Shown: positions 1 to 9,369, numbered from the stretch's first letter. The stretch: DNA of 64,000 nucleotides from JBBQUN01 sp963717115 (GCA_963717115.1 CAVQVO010000017.1:496001-560000); one strand, 5' to 3'. Numbers and translations are program-made. Notes: generated by a model not told the origin, from the letters alone.

Positions 1-65
1 CGGATGTCGTCGAAAATGGCGATCTCGGCCTGGTCGGTCGTGTTCGCGCTCATGGGACTGGTCAT
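1..65 (-). CDS. Partial hypothetical protein, N-terminal 21-22 codons only
   Basis: Reading leftward from ATG at 65-63 gives a start MTSPMSANTTDQAEIAIFDD and the frame runs open off the left edge. The ATG overlaps the TGA of the upstream membrane protein in an ATGA arrangement, the same coupling seen elsewhere in this operon; a second in-frame ATG lies at 53-51. Too little is present to name a family. It is the last visible gene of the minus-strand operon that begins at 4131. Confidence 0.6.
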   Translation of the reverse strand, partial: MTSPMSANTTDQAEIAIFDDI

Positions 66-994
66 CGTGACGCTCCTTGGCGAATGGGTGGCGGGTAGAC
101 GTCGTCGGTGGTGTCGATCCTTGCCGGTCGCGGGCCCCCGGTGCTCGCCGACGAGAACATCGGTCGGTAGAGCCAGGCCGCACCGAGGGTGAACACGGTG
201 GCGGCCACCACGAAGAGGACGGTGGCACCGGTCGTCGCGTTCGGGTCGTCTCGGACCTCCATCACCACGGCCATCGCCGCGACCGCCGCCGGCACGAGGG
301 CGAACCAGCCGATGACGGCGTACGCCGCCGTCCTGGCCCAGCTCCGCTGACGGCGCAGGGCGATCCCGGTGGCCACTGCGGCCGGCACCACGAGGCCGAG
401 ATCGAGCAGACCGATGAGCAGGTACGCGGTCGGGTTCTCGCGGTAGTCGACGCTCGTGGGGTCGCCGGCGGTGAGGTCGACGATGCCGGTGAGCCAGCGT
501 CCGGCGAACACGAAGGCAACGACCCCGAACAGCACGAGGCTTCGGCGGCGATCACCGGCGTCGGTGGCGGGTCGCAGCTGCTGCGGATCGACGGCGCGCC
601 ACGCCAGGATCGCCGTCGCGAGGGCGAGCACGAAGAGGGCGAGGTGGAAGGCGAAGAACCGTTCGTTGTTGCCGGGCAGGCCGAGATAGTCGGGCCCGAC
701 GACGTACTGGGGCGTCATGTAGGCAGCGAACGTCGACGGGATGAACGCGAGCACCGGCCCCGCCGGGTGTCGACGTCGGACCAGGGCCCCTGCCGCCAGG
801 GCCAGGGGGGCCGCCCCGCCGAGGGCGACGGCGTCGAGGCCGATGCCCTGGTTGATCAGCGAATCGGAGTACCGATAGTCGATGACCTCGAACGCCAGTG
901 GTCCGAGGAGTGCGTTCGCAGCCAGACCCAGAGCCAGGAGGACGAGCAGGGTGAGGAGGGCTCTCGATGTGGTCCGATCGTCGGCGAGGCTCAT
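62..994 (-). CDS. Multi-pass membrane protein, unknown function
   Basis: 310 residues with about eight hydrophobic segments from residue 13 to 275 (for example LLTLLVLLALGLAANALLG) separated by short charged loops, and a polar C-tail. I recognise no catalytic motif. The start ATG at 994 follows a strong GAGGAGAGGAG ribosome site. The gene lies 15 nt after the stop of the alpha/beta hydrolase and ends in an ATGA overlap with the next gene, so it is one cistron of a membrane-protein operon. Function unknown; a permease-like partner of the hydrolase is possible but not shown. Confidence 0.75.
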   Translation of the reverse strand: MSLADDRTTSRALLTLLVLLALGLAANALLGPLAFEVIDYRYSDSLINQGIGLDAVALGGAAPLALAAGALVRRRHPAGPVLAFIPSTFAAYMTPQYVVGPDYLGLPGNNERFFAFHLALFVLALATAILAWRAVDPQQLRPATDAGDRRRSLVLFGVVAFVFAGRWLTGIVDLTAGDPTSVDYRENPTAYLLIGLLDLGLVVPAAVATGIALRRQRSWARTAAYAVIGWFALVPAAVAAMAVVMEVRDDPNATTGATVLFVVAATVFTLGAAWLYRPMFSSASTGGPRPARIDTTDDVYPPPIRQGASR

Positions 995-1009
995 CGTGAG
1001 CTCCTCTCC

Positions 1010-2149
1010 TCAGTTGGCGATCGCGGTGTCGGCGAGGACGGTCTCGGTCATGTACCGGACGAACTCGTCGGGCTGTTCGAAGAGCGGTCGGTGGCCGGAG
1101 GTGTCGAAGACGACGACGTCCTTGATCGGGGCGTCGATCATCGGGTACCAGGCCTCGAACGGGTCCGCTCGTCCCGGTGCCTCGTTGGCACCCTGCACGA
1201 AATACATCGGGACGGCGAACTCGGTCGCCGTTCGACGGAAGTCGATGTCTTGGAGTTGCGGGTACATCGCTCCGAAGGTGTCGACGAAGGCGCCCAACAG
1301 ATGGACCTGATCGATCAGGGCGTACTCGGGAACGAGGAAGTTCTCGGAGAAGCCCCCTTCGCCCTCGGCGTTGGCCGAGTGGTCGTACGGGTAGACCTCG
1401 TGTTCGTAGGACAGCGCCGTCTCGTAGTCGAGCATCCGTTCGTAGGGCGGCGGGCCGATCGCGGTCAACTCGTCGAGGAGCCCGGTGTCGCCGTTGGCCT
1501 CGGCCCAGGCGAGCGTGTCGTCGTAGAAGATCCGGTCGGTGGCGAGTTGGCTGACCATCTGTCCGACACCGATGAACGCGGCGAAGCGATCCGGCTGCTC
1601 CTGCACGGCCAGCACACCGAGCGTCGATCCCCACGACTGGCCGGCGAGGTAGATCCGATCCTGACCGAAGCGGTCACGGAGGTGGTCGGCGATGATGACG
1701 ACGTCGTCGATCGCGGCGTCGAGCGTGAGCGTGTCGGTCGGATCCAGTTCGACGTAGGACTTCCCGGTGCCGCGCTGGTCGAGGGTGACGACCGTGAAGG
1801 ACTCCTCGAGCTCGGGTAGGTGGTTGCGCATCGCGCCCATCTCGGAGCCGCCCGGTCCACCGGCGAGGAACAGCAGCACCGGGTTGTCGACGTCGTGACC
1901 GCGGATCATCAGGGCGAGCTCGTGGCCGTCGGCCTCGACCGTGGTGAGCTCGGCGACACTGCCGGGAACCGGTCGGCCGGCGGCGTCCACGATCGGGTCG
2001 GTGGAGGCCGGTCGGGCCAGTGCGGTCGTGAAGGCGATGAGCCCGAAGGCGGCGAGGATGGCCACACCCCGGCGGGTCCGGCGAGCCCAGGTTCGACCGT
2101 CAGGCGCCCGGGTGACGATCCGGGCGGCCCCGGCGCCGATCGGCGGCAC
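1010..2149 (-). CDS. Alpha/beta hydrolase, proline iminopeptidase-like, membrane anchored
   Basis: 379-residue alpha/beta-hydrolase. Visible elements are an N-terminal membrane segment (GVAILAAFGLIAFTTALA), an oxyanion-hole strand LFLAGGPGG, the conserved LDQRGTGKS turn, the nucleophile elbow GQSWGS with catalytic Ser, and a late GHRPLF His region. This pattern is that of the proline iminopeptidase/tricorn-type S33 hydrolases; the substrate cannot be told. The GTG start at 2149 lies 50 nt inside the upstream gene and has no clear ribosome site, so the start, or an indel at the junction, is uncertain. It sits between two membrane-protein genes on the same strand. Confidence 0.8.
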   Translation of the reverse strand: MPPIGAGAARIVTRAPDGRTWARRTRRGVAILAAFGLIAFTTALARPASTDPIVDAAGRPVPGSVAELTTVEADGHELALMIRGHDVDNPVLLFLAGGPGGSEMGAMRNHLPELEESFTVVTLDQRGTGKSYVELDPTDTLTLDAAIDDVVIIADHLRDRFGQDRIYLAGQSWGSTLGVLAVQEQPDRFAAFIGVGQMVSQLATDRIFYDDTLAWAEANGDTGLLDELTAIGPPPYERMLDYETALSYEHEVYPYDHSANAEGEGGFSENFLVPEYALIDQVHLLGAFVDTFGAMYPQLQDIDFRRTATEFAVPMYFVQGANEAPGRADPFEAWYPMIDAPIKDVVVFDTSGHRPLFEQPDEFVRYMTETVLADTAIAN

Positions 2150-2651
2150 CGAACGACAACGGGAGGAGGGAGAGCAGGGCGTGGAAGCCCCGGCCGACCA
2201 CGAAGGCGAAGATGCCGTAGGTCGTGAACTCGATGCCGTCGACCGTCGGGCCGTCGGTGCCGCGGCGAACCACTTCGAACACGACGGCGAACACGGCCGG
2301 GGCGATGAGCATGGCCCACCGGGACCGCAGGACGAGCCCGGCGGCGGCGCCGACCAGCAGGCTGATCGCGATCGACCAGATCGCCTGGCCCGTGGTCAGC
2401 GGGCTCCGGGGCGTCCACAGACCGGCGATGAGTCCCCACGATGCGGCGACGCCGATGGCGGCGACGGAGCCGATGCGCCGGTGGTCCCACACCGGTGCGA
2501 GCCATCCGGCGAGTCGGTCGGTGATGGTTCGCAGCCTGCCGCGCCACGACGGAGCGGTCGGCTCGTCGGGGACGACGCGGATCGCGTCGGCCTCCGGCGG
2601 GCCGGATTCGCCCTCGCTCAGCGGGGTCGGAGTGACATCGGTGGTGGTCAT
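2100..2651 (-). CDS. Small membrane protein, unknown function
   Basis: 183 residues: a polar proline-rich N-terminal tail of about 60 residues, then four hydrophobic segments (residues about 63-160). No family is recognised. ATG at 2651 overlaps the TGA of the DUF4389 gene (ATGA), with a GGAG ribosome site 9 nt upstream. The last 16 residues overlap the start of the alpha/beta hydrolase and are arginine-rich, unlike the rest, so a missing or shifted stop is possible. Confidence 0.65.
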   Translation of the reverse strand: MTTTDVTPTPLSEGESGPPEADAIRVVPDEPTAPSWRGRLRTITDRLAGWLAPVWDHRRIGSVAAIGVAASWGLIAGLWTPRSPLTTGQAIWSIAISLLVGAAAGLVLRSRWAMLIAPAVFAVVFEVVRRGTDGPTVDGIEFTTYGIFAFVVGRGFHALLSLLPLSFGAADRRRGRPDRHPGA

Positions 2652-4131
2652 CGCACGGACTCCAGGTCGGATTCGGACGTCGGACGCAGGTCGAGGGGTG
2701 GGGCCGGCGGGCCGTCATCGGGTGGGGGAGGGACGGCCGGTTCGTCGCCGCCCTGGTCGAGCCGGAACGGCGGGTAGTCGTCGGTCATCAAGGCCACGTA
2801 GGCGATCACCCGGTAGACCCACCGGTTGAGTCCGATGATCAGGTCGAACAGCGAGCGGGGGTAGCGGCCCGTGACCAGCAGCACGACGCCGGCGACCAGG
2901 ACGAGCAGACCCAGCAGTCCGCCGCCGCCGCTCGGGTCGAAGCGGACCCGGTCACCGTTGACGGTGAGCCAGCGGACCGACGCACCCGGTGAGGAGCGCC
3001 ACGATGATCAGGTGGGGGATGGCCAGGAACCACTTGACGAACACCAGACCCCGGGAGAGCTGCTCGGGGTAGGCGATGTCGAGGTGCGCCGGGTCGCCCG
3101 GCTCGGGCTGCAGGCTGAACGGGGGATAGCGATCGGTGCCGATGCCGCCGGTCGAGGCGTAGTGGGTGACCCGCCAACTCCAGCGCAGCACGCCGACGTT
3201 GAAGTCGAAGATGCCCCTGGGGTACCGGCCGGTGAACACGATCGCCACCGCCGCCACCAGCGGTGAGCAGCACGAAGGCCAGGCCCAGGAAGGCGAGCAC
3301 GATGAGGTGCGGAATGGCCAGGAACCATTTGACCAGCCAGCGCCATCGTGAGAGGTCGGGGTCGAGCGTCGCCGACAGCACGACCGGATGTTCCGGGGTC
3401 GGGCGCCATCGCCGGAACCGAACCCTCACTCCGGGGCAGCGGCATCTCCCGGGTGCCTTCGCGCCGCGCCGACCGCGCCGACCACGATCAGCAGGACGGC
3501 CACCGTGGTCATCACCGCCCCGAGACCGAGCATGATGAGCGCCAGCGGCAGCACGAACGGAGCCTTGACCCCGACGTTCACCTCGGCGCCCACGCCCGGT
3601 GCACCGGTGGCGTTCATCACGACGGCCGACCAGCGACCGCTGGTGGCCTCCCACAGGATCTCCTGCGTGCCCGGTCCGGTGGCCGACACCACCCAGAAGC
3701 CCTGCTCGGTCGGCGGAGCGATCTCGTCGTCGCCGGCCTGCGAGCGATACACGGGCTCGAGCCCATCGGCCAGTTCGATCAGCTCATCGTGCGCCGTGCC
3801 GGCCAGATAGGCCGAGACGTCGGCTTCGCGACCGATGCCGACGAACACCGGGCGTTCGTTGTCGGCTGCCGGTCACGCGGAGGCGGACGTCGGCGTCGAG
3901 GGCGTCGACGATCCAATCGGGCGAGCCGGGCTCGGCGGCGAACGTGAGGTCCTCGGCGGTGACGGCCACGGTGGGCGTGACGAGCCGATCGAGGGTGGCC
4001 TCGAAGTAGCCGTCGTCGTCCCGGCCGAACGCATGGCCCAGGCCGAGTGCTCCTCCCCCGAGCACGAGTGCGAACGACGGGATGATCATCAGACAGCCGA
4101 TGACGAGCACGGCGATCCGGCCTGGTCTCAT
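2648..4131 (-). pseudogene. DUF4389 membrane protein broken by four frameshifts
   Basis: Read in three frames in succession, this is one gene. It has an N-terminal membrane segment (RIAVLVIGCLMIIPSFALVL), an extracellular domain ending in PVFVGIGREADVSAYLAG, a membrane hairpin, and two DUF4389 repeats, each with the pattern VKWFLAIPHL followed by TGRYPR and DYPPF or DRYPPF. Frame changes fall near 3870, 3395-3440, 3262 and 2986. The last is repaired by removing one C from the CCC at 2985-2987, giving LLTGASVRWLTVNGDRV. ATG at 4131 follows AAAGGAG. The retained reading of all parts argues for assembly indels rather than a decayed gene. Function of DUF4389 proteins is unknown. Confidence 0.75.
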
Positions 4132-4177
4132 CGCAGTCTCCTTTCGTCGGGCGACGACGAGAACCGTCGAGACTGCG
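4132..4177 (-). promoter_or_regulatory. Leader inverted repeat covering the ribosome site of the DUF4389 gene
   Basis: CGCAGTCTC at 4132-4140 pairs perfectly with GAGACTGCG at 4169-4177. In the minus-strand transcript the 3' arm spans the AGGAGACTGCG just before the ATG, so the hairpin could hide the ribosome site. Function not established. Confidence 0.4.
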
Positions 4178-4425
4178 TGGAGCGGACGACGGATCGCCCG
4201 CTCGACATCGACGGTCTCGCTCCCTTCGATTTTCGTCCCGGAGGCAGCTCGACCCCAGGGACCAACGTCCCGCACTCTGCCTCGCGGCGAGAGGGACCTC
4301 GGGCCCTACGGCCTCACCAACCGTGGTCGCACACTCGAGATGAATGGACTCCGCACCGTTGCCCGACGTCGGCATCGGATGAAGCGCCGGCTCGACAGCG
4401 CGTGGGTTCGAGAGGAGGAACGGCG
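4178..4425. other. Divergent intergenic region
   Basis: About 250 nt between the DUF4389 operon (minus) and the 4426 operon (plus). I see short inverted repeats (GGGAC/GTCCC near 4257) but no convincing gene. Frames crossing it have arginine-rich compositions typical of non-coding readings. Confidence 0.5.
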
Positions 4426-5064
4426 ATGGTCCCGGAACACCAATCGTCGGCCGGAGTCGACTCCGGGCCGTCGGACTCGGCCGTGGATCTCTTCTGGATC
4501 CCCCTGGGTGCCGGGTCGCCGGTCGTGCAGGCGTCGGGCCGGGCCTTCGAGGCGGTCGCGGCACGGCGCGGGAAGCGTCGACCCTGCGAGCTGTACCACG
4601 CCGCGCTCGAGGTCCGGGTTCCGCAGGGTCGCTTCGCCATCGAGCAGGCCCCGGTGCCCGATGACGACGGGGCGAGCCGAGGGGTGGTCGCCGGTGGCCC
4701 GGTCGGTCTCCGCTCGGCCGGCCGCCTTCGCCTCTTCCGTTACGAGGTCCGCTGCTGGCGCAATGGCCGTATCCCCGACATCGGCGCCGCCGTCGACAGT
4801 CCGGTTCGGCTGTCCACCGACCCGGCGGTCGGTACCAACATCCTCGAGGTGCTGCCCGGGGTTCCGACGCCGGTCTGGGGCCGGGACGAGGCCCGTGTCG
4901 GCGACATGTGGAACTCGAACTCGGTGATCTCGTGGGTCCTGTTCAGCAGCGGACTCGACCTCGCCGGGATCGAACCGCCCCGAGGTGGTCGGGCCCCCGG
5001 CTGGCTCGCCGGCCGCCGGTTGGCCGAGGTGGCCACGAATCGAATCGAGGTCGGCGATGCGTGA
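4426..5064 (+). CDS. Hypothetical protein, first gene of an ABC-exporter operon
   Basis: 212 residues, soluble, no signal peptide. It opens with VDLFWIPLGAG, has ELYHAALEVRVPQGRFAIEQ in the middle and a WNSNSVISWVLFSSGLDL stretch near the C-terminus, all of which look well conserved in style but I cannot name a family. ATG at 4426 follows AGAGGAGGAA. The stop overlaps the start of the beta-lactamase-fold gene by 8 nt, and the two downstream ABC genes follow by ATGA overlaps, so all four are probably co-expressed. Confidence 0.75.
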   Translation: MVPEHQSSAGVDSGPSDSAVDLFWIPLGAGSPVVQASGRAFEAVAARRGKRRPCELYHAALEVRVPQGRFAIEQAPVPDDDGASRGVVAGGPVGLRSAGRLRLFRYEVRCWRNGRIPDIGAAVDSPVRLSTDPAVGTNILEVLPGVPTPVWGRDEARVGDMWNSNSVISWVLFSSGLDLAGIEPPRGGRAPGWLAGRRLAEVATNRIEVGDA

Positions 5065-6736
5065 CCACCGGGTTGGGAGGCGATCGTGGTTGGCTCGCAG
5101 CCTGGTGGCCGTCGGCGCCGTCGGGGCGGCGTGGCTGGCCTGGGACATCGCGACCGACCACGGCCCGGCCCTGGGTGTCGATCGCTTCGCGACGATCGAT
5201 GCCTACGTGGCCGATCAGCTGGCCGACTCGCGGATCCCCGGCGCCTCGCTGGCCATCGTCGAGGACGGCGTGATCGTCCACTCGGCGGGCTTCGGCGACG
5301 ATGGGAACGGCAACGAGATCACCCCGGACACCCCGTTCTGGATCGGATCCAACACCAAGTCGATCACCGCGCTGGCCATCCAGCAACTGGCCGAGAACGG
5401 TCTGGTCGATCTCGACTCCCCGGTCCGGGCGTACCTGCCGGGGTTCCGACTCGCCGACCCCGCAGCCTCGGACGCGATCACCGTGCGAAATCTCCTGAAC
5501 CAGACGAGCGGGATCTCCCGACGTGACGGGCTGCTGGCGGTCGTCGAAGCCGACCCCGACGAATCGATCCAGGACGTCGTGGACGGCATGGCCGACCTCG
5601 ACCTCGAACGTCGGGTCGGCGAGAGCTTCGCGTACGCCAATCTGAACTCCGTCGTCCTCGGTGCCGTGGTCGAGGAGGTCACCGGCATGACGTGGCAGGA
5701 GTACGTCCAGGCCAACGTCTTCGATCCGCTGGGCATGACGAACACCTTCACCGATCGGGCCGAGGCCGAGGCCGCCGGCCTCACCGCAACCCACCGGTCC
5801 TGGTTCGGGTTCCCGATCGAAACCGAGGCACCGCACCACGCGAGCCTCGCCCCGACCGGGTACGTGTATGCCGGAGCGAACGACATGGCCCGGTATCTGG
5901 CGATGTACACCAACGGCGGAGTCCTCGATGGGCGGCGTGTGCTCGGTCGGACGGGGATCGACGCCATGCTCACGGCGGCAACGAACGAGCGCACCTTCGT
6001 GCTGCAGGGTCAGACCTTCACGGCCGCCTACGGTGCCGGCTGGTTCGTCGGCCCCTTCGGTGTCGCCGACGACGCACGTTGGCACCAGGGTTCGCTGCCT
6101 CACTTCAGCTCCTGGATCGTGGTGCTTCCCGACACCGAGCAGGCCGTGGTCATCCTGATGAATGCCGGCAACCAGTTCGAGATCGCCGGTGCGAACGCAG
6201 CCTGGAGCCGGATCCCCCAGGGGGTCGTCGATCTGCTCCGCGAATCCGATGCACCGACGGGGATGGGATCGGCCCGGTTCTTCATCGTCTTCGACACCCT
6301 GATCGCGATGGCCGTGGTCGCCCAGGCGTGGACGCTCATCCGGATCGCCGGCGCCGCATCCCCGATGGGGCGTCCCACCATCGGACGGGTCGCTCCGCTG
6401 CTGTGGGAAGTGGTCCTGGCACCGCTCGGCCTGCTCGTCTATCCGGCGCTGACCGGCGGGTTCGGTTGGGGAGTGGCGTTCTCGTTCGTTCCCGATCTCA
6501 CGCTCGCCGTCGCGGCCGTGTGTGGACTGGCCGTCCTCACGGGCCTCATTCGAGCCTTCCGACTCGTTCGGTTCGTCGGGCAAGCAGTCGACGACATCGA
6601 CCTTCGGGCCGGACCAGGCTCGACCTCCGGCCCCGAGGCTCTCTCGGGGCTCCGATCCCGAACTTCCCCCGACCCAACGAGCGCCGAGACCGCCGACATC
6701 GATGCGTCTCCGATCGCAGCAAGGCAGGAATCATGA
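5057..6736 (+). CDS. Serine beta-lactamase-fold hydrolase (class C/esterase type) with C-terminal membrane segments
   Basis: 559 residues. After an N-terminal signal or anchor segment (residues 11-29) the beta-lactamase domain shows the SxxK motif SNTK (98-101) with nucleophile Ser98, the YxN motif YAN (193-195) and the third motif as HQG (343-345). This set belongs to the class C beta-lactamase/DD-peptidase/esterase family; HxG in place of KTG is usual for the esterase branch. Three hydrophobic segments follow between residues 415 and 505. Substrate unknown. ATG at 5057 overlaps the previous gene by 8 nt; the gene ends in an ATGA overlap with the ABC ATPase. Confidence 0.88.
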   Translation: MRDHRVGRRSWLARSLVAVGAVGAAWLAWDIATDHGPALGVDRFATIDAYVADQLADSRIPGASLAIVEDGVIVHSAGFGDDGNGNEITPDTPFWIGSNTKSITALAIQQLAENGLVDLDSPVRAYLPGFRLADPAASDAITVRNLLNQTSGISRRDGLLAVVEADPDESIQDVVDGMADLDLERRVGESFAYANLNSVVLGAVVEEVTGMTWQEYVQANVFDPLGMTNTFTDRAEAEAAGLTATHRSWFGFPIETEAPHHASLAPTGYVYAGANDMARYLAMYTNGGVLDGRRVLGRTGIDAMLTAATNERTFVLQGQTFTAAYGAGWFVGPFGVADDARWHQGSLPHFSSWIVVLPDTEQAVVILMNAGNQFEIAGANAAWSRIPQGVVDLLRESDAPTGMGSARFFIVFDTLIAMAVVAQAWTLIRIAGAASPMGRPTIGRVAPLLWEVVLAPLGLLVYPALTGGFGWGVAFSFVPDLTLAVAAVCGLAVLTGLIRAFRLVRFVGQAVDDIDLRAGPGSTSGPEALSGLRSRTSPDPTSAETADIDASPIAARQES

Positions 6737-7704
6737 ACCCCCCGTCCCTGATCGATGAATCCGTGCACTCGTCTCGAAAGGCATCGACTTCGTCCGTCGG
6801 AGGACACGCCCTGGAGGTCGATCACGTCACCAAGCGCTATGGGGGGCGCACGGTCGTCGACGACCTCACCTTCTGCGTACCACCCGGCCGGGTCACCGGA
6901 TTCCTGGGACCGAACGGATCCGGGAAGTCGACGACGATGAAGATCATGCTCGACCTGGCATCGGCCGACCGGGGGCGGGCGACGATCGGCGGTCGCCGCT
7001 ACCGAGAGCTGCCCGACCCGGCACGCACGGTCGGCGCCATCATCGAATCCGATGCCTTCCATCCCGGACGCAGTGGCCGCAACCATCTCCGGATCCTGGC
7101 CGATGCCACCGGAACACCGCGACGGCGGGTCGACGAGATCCTCGAGCAGGTCGGGCTGGCCGACGCCGCCGATCGTCGAGCGGGTGCCTATTCGCTCGGG
7201 ATGCGCCAGCGCCTCGGCCTCGCCGCCGCGCTGCTCGGCGAACCGCCGGTGCTGGTGCTCGACGAACCCGGCAACGGTCTCGACCCGCAGGGCATCCGGG
7301 CCCTGCGTGACCTGCTCCGAGGCCACGCTGCGAACGGCGGGACGGTCTTCGTCTCGAGTCATCTGCTCGCCGAGGTCGAGCACCTCGCCGACGACGTGAT
7401 CGTGATCAACCAGGGTCGCCTCATCACCCAGGGCGCCCTGGCCGACCTCCAGCAGACGGCGTCGTTCGTGCGGGCGCCCGACGCGGCCCGGCTGGCCGTC
7501 GTGCTCGAGCAGGCCGGGGCGAACACCCGAGCCGAAGGTGCGGACGGGCTCGTCGTTCGGGGCATGCCGATCGCCGAGATCGGACAGCGGGCCTTCACCA
7601 CCGGGGTCGCCCTTCACGAACTGTCACCGCACGCAGGATCGCTCGAAGAGCTGTTCCTGAACTGGACCACCGATCCGTCGACCGAGGAGGTCATCGAGTC
7701 ATGA
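6733..7704 (+). CDS. ABC transporter ATP-binding protein (CcmA/DrrA type)
   Basis: 323 residues. Walker A GPNGSGKST (59-67), signature YSLGMRQ (153-159) and Walker B LVLDEP (174-179) followed by the switch-His region VFVSSHLLAEVEH. The short-lipid or drug export type (ABC-2) is indicated by length and by the permease gene that follows at once. It energises export through the 7701-8447 permease at the cytoplasmic membrane. ATG at 6733 overlaps the previous stop (ATGA) and is preceded by AAGGCAGGAA. Confidence 0.93.
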   Translation: MNPPSLIDESVHSSRKASTSSVGGHALEVDHVTKRYGGRTVVDDLTFCVPPGRVTGFLGPNGSGKSTTMKIMLDLASADRGRATIGGRRYRELPDPARTVGAIIESDAFHPGRSGRNHLRILADATGTPRRRVDEILEQVGLADAADRRAGAYSLGMRQRLGLAAALLGEPPVLVLDEPGNGLDPQGIRALRDLLRGHAANGGTVFVSSHLLAEVEHLADDVIVINQGRLITQGALADLQQTASFVRAPDAARLAVVLEQAGANTRAEGADGLVVRGMPIAEIGQRAFTTGVALHELSPHAGSLEELFLNWTTDPSTEEVIES

Positions 7705-8447
7705 CCATGTCCCGACTCATCCGGGCCGAACTCCGGAAGATCGCCAGCACCAAGATGCCGTGGGCCTTCCTCGGTGTGCTCGTCGCGATCGCCGCCATCA
7801 ACGCGTTCGCCGTGATCGCCGGCACCGACATGGACGGCAGCAAGGCGTTCATCGCCACCGAGGCCGACCAGCAGTCGCTCATGGCGTTCGCCGCCAATGC
7901 GTTCATGGGTGCCGGTCTCTTCGGTGCCATCGCCGTTGCCCGCGAGTACGGGCACCACACGGTCGTGCCGACGTTCCTGGCATCACCTCGCCGGCATCGG
8001 GCCGTCCTCGCCCAACTCGCGGCGATCGCGGTCGGTGGTGTGGTCCTCAGCGTCGTCGGATCCGGCCTGACGGTGGCCGCCGTGGCGCTGTCGCTGCCGA
8101 GCACCGAGTACGGGTTCCTCGTCTCGGTCCCGCACGTCGCCCAGATCGTCGGCGCCTCGGGGTTCGCCGGCGCCACCGGCGCCGTTCTCGGAGCCGGGAT
8201 CGGCGCCATCGTGCGGAACGTGGGCGGCGCCGTGACCGCCACCGTCCTCGCGCTCATCGTTGCGCCTCCCCTCGTGGTTCAGCTGGCCAACGGCACGGCG
8301 TCGTGGATGCCGAACGTGCTGGCCAACGTCCTCGCCGGCGTCGGGACCGAGGTCGGCGGTCCGGCGGCCATCGGTGCGCTCACCCTGTGGGCGCTGGTGC
8401 CGGCCGCCATCGGACTCGTCCTGGTTCAGCGCCGAGACGTCGTCTGA
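7701..8447 (+). CDS. ABC-2 type transporter permease
   Basis: 248 residues with six predicted membrane segments, beginning with the RAELRKIASTKMPWAFLGV pattern typical of ABC-2 permeases that pair with CcmA-like ATPases. It forms the membrane channel with the 6733-7704 ATPase. ATG at 7701 sits in an ATGA overlap. The substrate is unknown. The beta-lactamase-fold hydrolase in the operon may act on the exported compound, which is inference. Confidence 0.9.
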   Translation: MTMSRLIRAELRKIASTKMPWAFLGVLVAIAAINAFAVIAGTDMDGSKAFIATEADQQSLMAFAANAFMGAGLFGAIAVAREYGHHTVVPTFLASPRRHRAVLAQLAAIAVGGVVLSVVGSGLTVAAVALSLPSTEYGFLVSVPHVAQIVGASGFAGATGAVLGAGIGAIVRNVGGAVTATVLALIVAPPLVVQLANGTASWMPNVLANVLAGVGTEVGGPAAIGALTLWALVPAAIGLVLVQRRDVV

Positions 8448-8468
8448 CGCGTCGACGTTCGTCGTCAG
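8444..8468. terminator. Weak hairpin between convergent genes
   Basis: CTGACG at 8444-8449 and CGTCAG at 8463-8468 form a 6-bp stem with a 13-nt loop across both stop codons. There is no T-run; a weak bidirectional terminator at best. Confidence 0.3.
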
Positions 8469-8959
8469 TCCTCGAAGAGCGACGGCGGGAAGCCGCCCTT
8501 GCTCACGGGCCCCCACCGGGTCGGGGTGATGCGGATGATCGACTTGCCCTGGTCGGCCATCGCCTGCCGGTACTCGTCCCAGTCGGCGTGCTCGCCCTTG
8601 ATGCACCGGAAGTACTCGACGAGCCCATCGGCGGCGGCGGGCATGTCGAGCACCTCGGCCTCACCGTCGATCTGCACCCAGGCCGCATCGAAGTCGTCGC
8701 CCATGACGGCCACCGAGACCAGGGGATTGCGCTTGGCGTTGCGGGCCTTGACCCGGGAGGGATAGGTCGAGATCAACAGGTCGCCGGCCGGGGTGATGGT
8801 TCCGGTCACGAGGCTCATCTGCGGACGGCCGTCGCGTCGGGTGGTCGAGAGCACCCAGCGATTGCGGCCGGTGACGAAGTCGATCAACCCGTCCCGGTCG
8901 ACCTCGACGTCGCTCGATCGGTACTGCGCCCGACGGTCGGACTTCGGGATCCTCTTCAT
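8465..8959 (-). CDS. PPOX-class F420-dependent oxidoreductase
   Basis: 164 residues of the split-barrel flavin/F420-binding fold. Signs are the N-terminal FVTGRNRWVLSTTRRDGRPQ strand pair, PSRVKARNAKRNPLVSVAVM (cofactor phosphate-binding region) and the C-terminal ITPTRWGPVSKGGFPP. Such proteins reduce diverse substrates with F420H2 in actinobacteria; the substrate here is unknown. ATG at 8957-8959 overlaps the stop of the DUF1330 gene (ATGA), so the two are co-translated. Confidence 0.85.
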   Translation of the reverse strand: MKRIPKSDRRAQYRSSDVEVDRDGLIDFVTGRNRWVLSTTRRDGRPQMSLVTGTITPAGDLLISTYPSRVKARNAKRNPLVSVAVMGDDFDAAWVQIDGEAEVLDMPAAADGLVEYFRCIKGEHADWDEYRQAMADQGKSIIRITPTRWGPVSKGGFPPSLFED

Positions 8960-9363
8960 GAGGCGATGGGGAGGAGGCGAGAGTCCTCGAGCGCGGCGGT
9001 GCGGTGACCGAGCCCGGCGAGATACCCCGGATTCGAGGCGAAGGCGAAGAAGTCCTCGAGGGATCGCTGGCGAACCAGCAGGACGTGATCCCATCGCTCG
9101 TCGTCGGGGCCGATGAACCAGGCGCCCCCGACACCGTCGAGGACCACCTCGCCCCCGGACTCGAGGAGGAAGGGCATCGTGTGCTCGGAATAGCGGCGGT
9201 AGGCCTCGGCGCCCGAGATCGGTTCGGCTGGTTCGAGCTCGGGGTCGGCCGAGTAGTCGGCCACCGCTCGGAAGCGCAGCAGGTTCAGCATCGTGATCGG
9301 TCCGTCGATGCTGCGGGCGATGAGGCTCTGGGCGCTCTCGGAGGTCGGTTCGAGATGGGGCAC
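8956..9363 (-). CDS. DUF1330-family protein (dimeric alpha+beta barrel)
   Basis: About 135 residues. TMLNLLRFR near the N-terminus and SGAEAYRRYSEHTMPFL are characteristic of the DUF1330/ferredoxin-like alpha+beta barrel group, whose roles are poorly known. I prefer GTG at 9363: a CACAAT -10-like element at 9370-9375 lies exactly 6 nt before it, matching the leaderless promoters in this window. An ATG at 9396 is also in frame. Coupled by ATGA to the F420-type oxidoreductase. Confidence 0.75.
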   Translation of the reverse strand: MPHLEPTSESAQSLIARSIDGPITMLNLLRFRAVADYSADPELEPAEPISGAEAYRRYSEHTMPFLLESGGEVVLDGVGGAWFIGPDDERWDHVLLVRQRSLEDFFAFASNPGYLAGLGHRTAALEDSRLLPIAS

Positions 9364-9369
9364 CCCGCC

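Noticed and set aside
3835..4425. N-terminal extension of the 4426-5064 gene
   Set aside because: The upstream in-frame codons are antisense to the DUF4389 gene and of random composition. A good ribosome site precedes ATG 4426.
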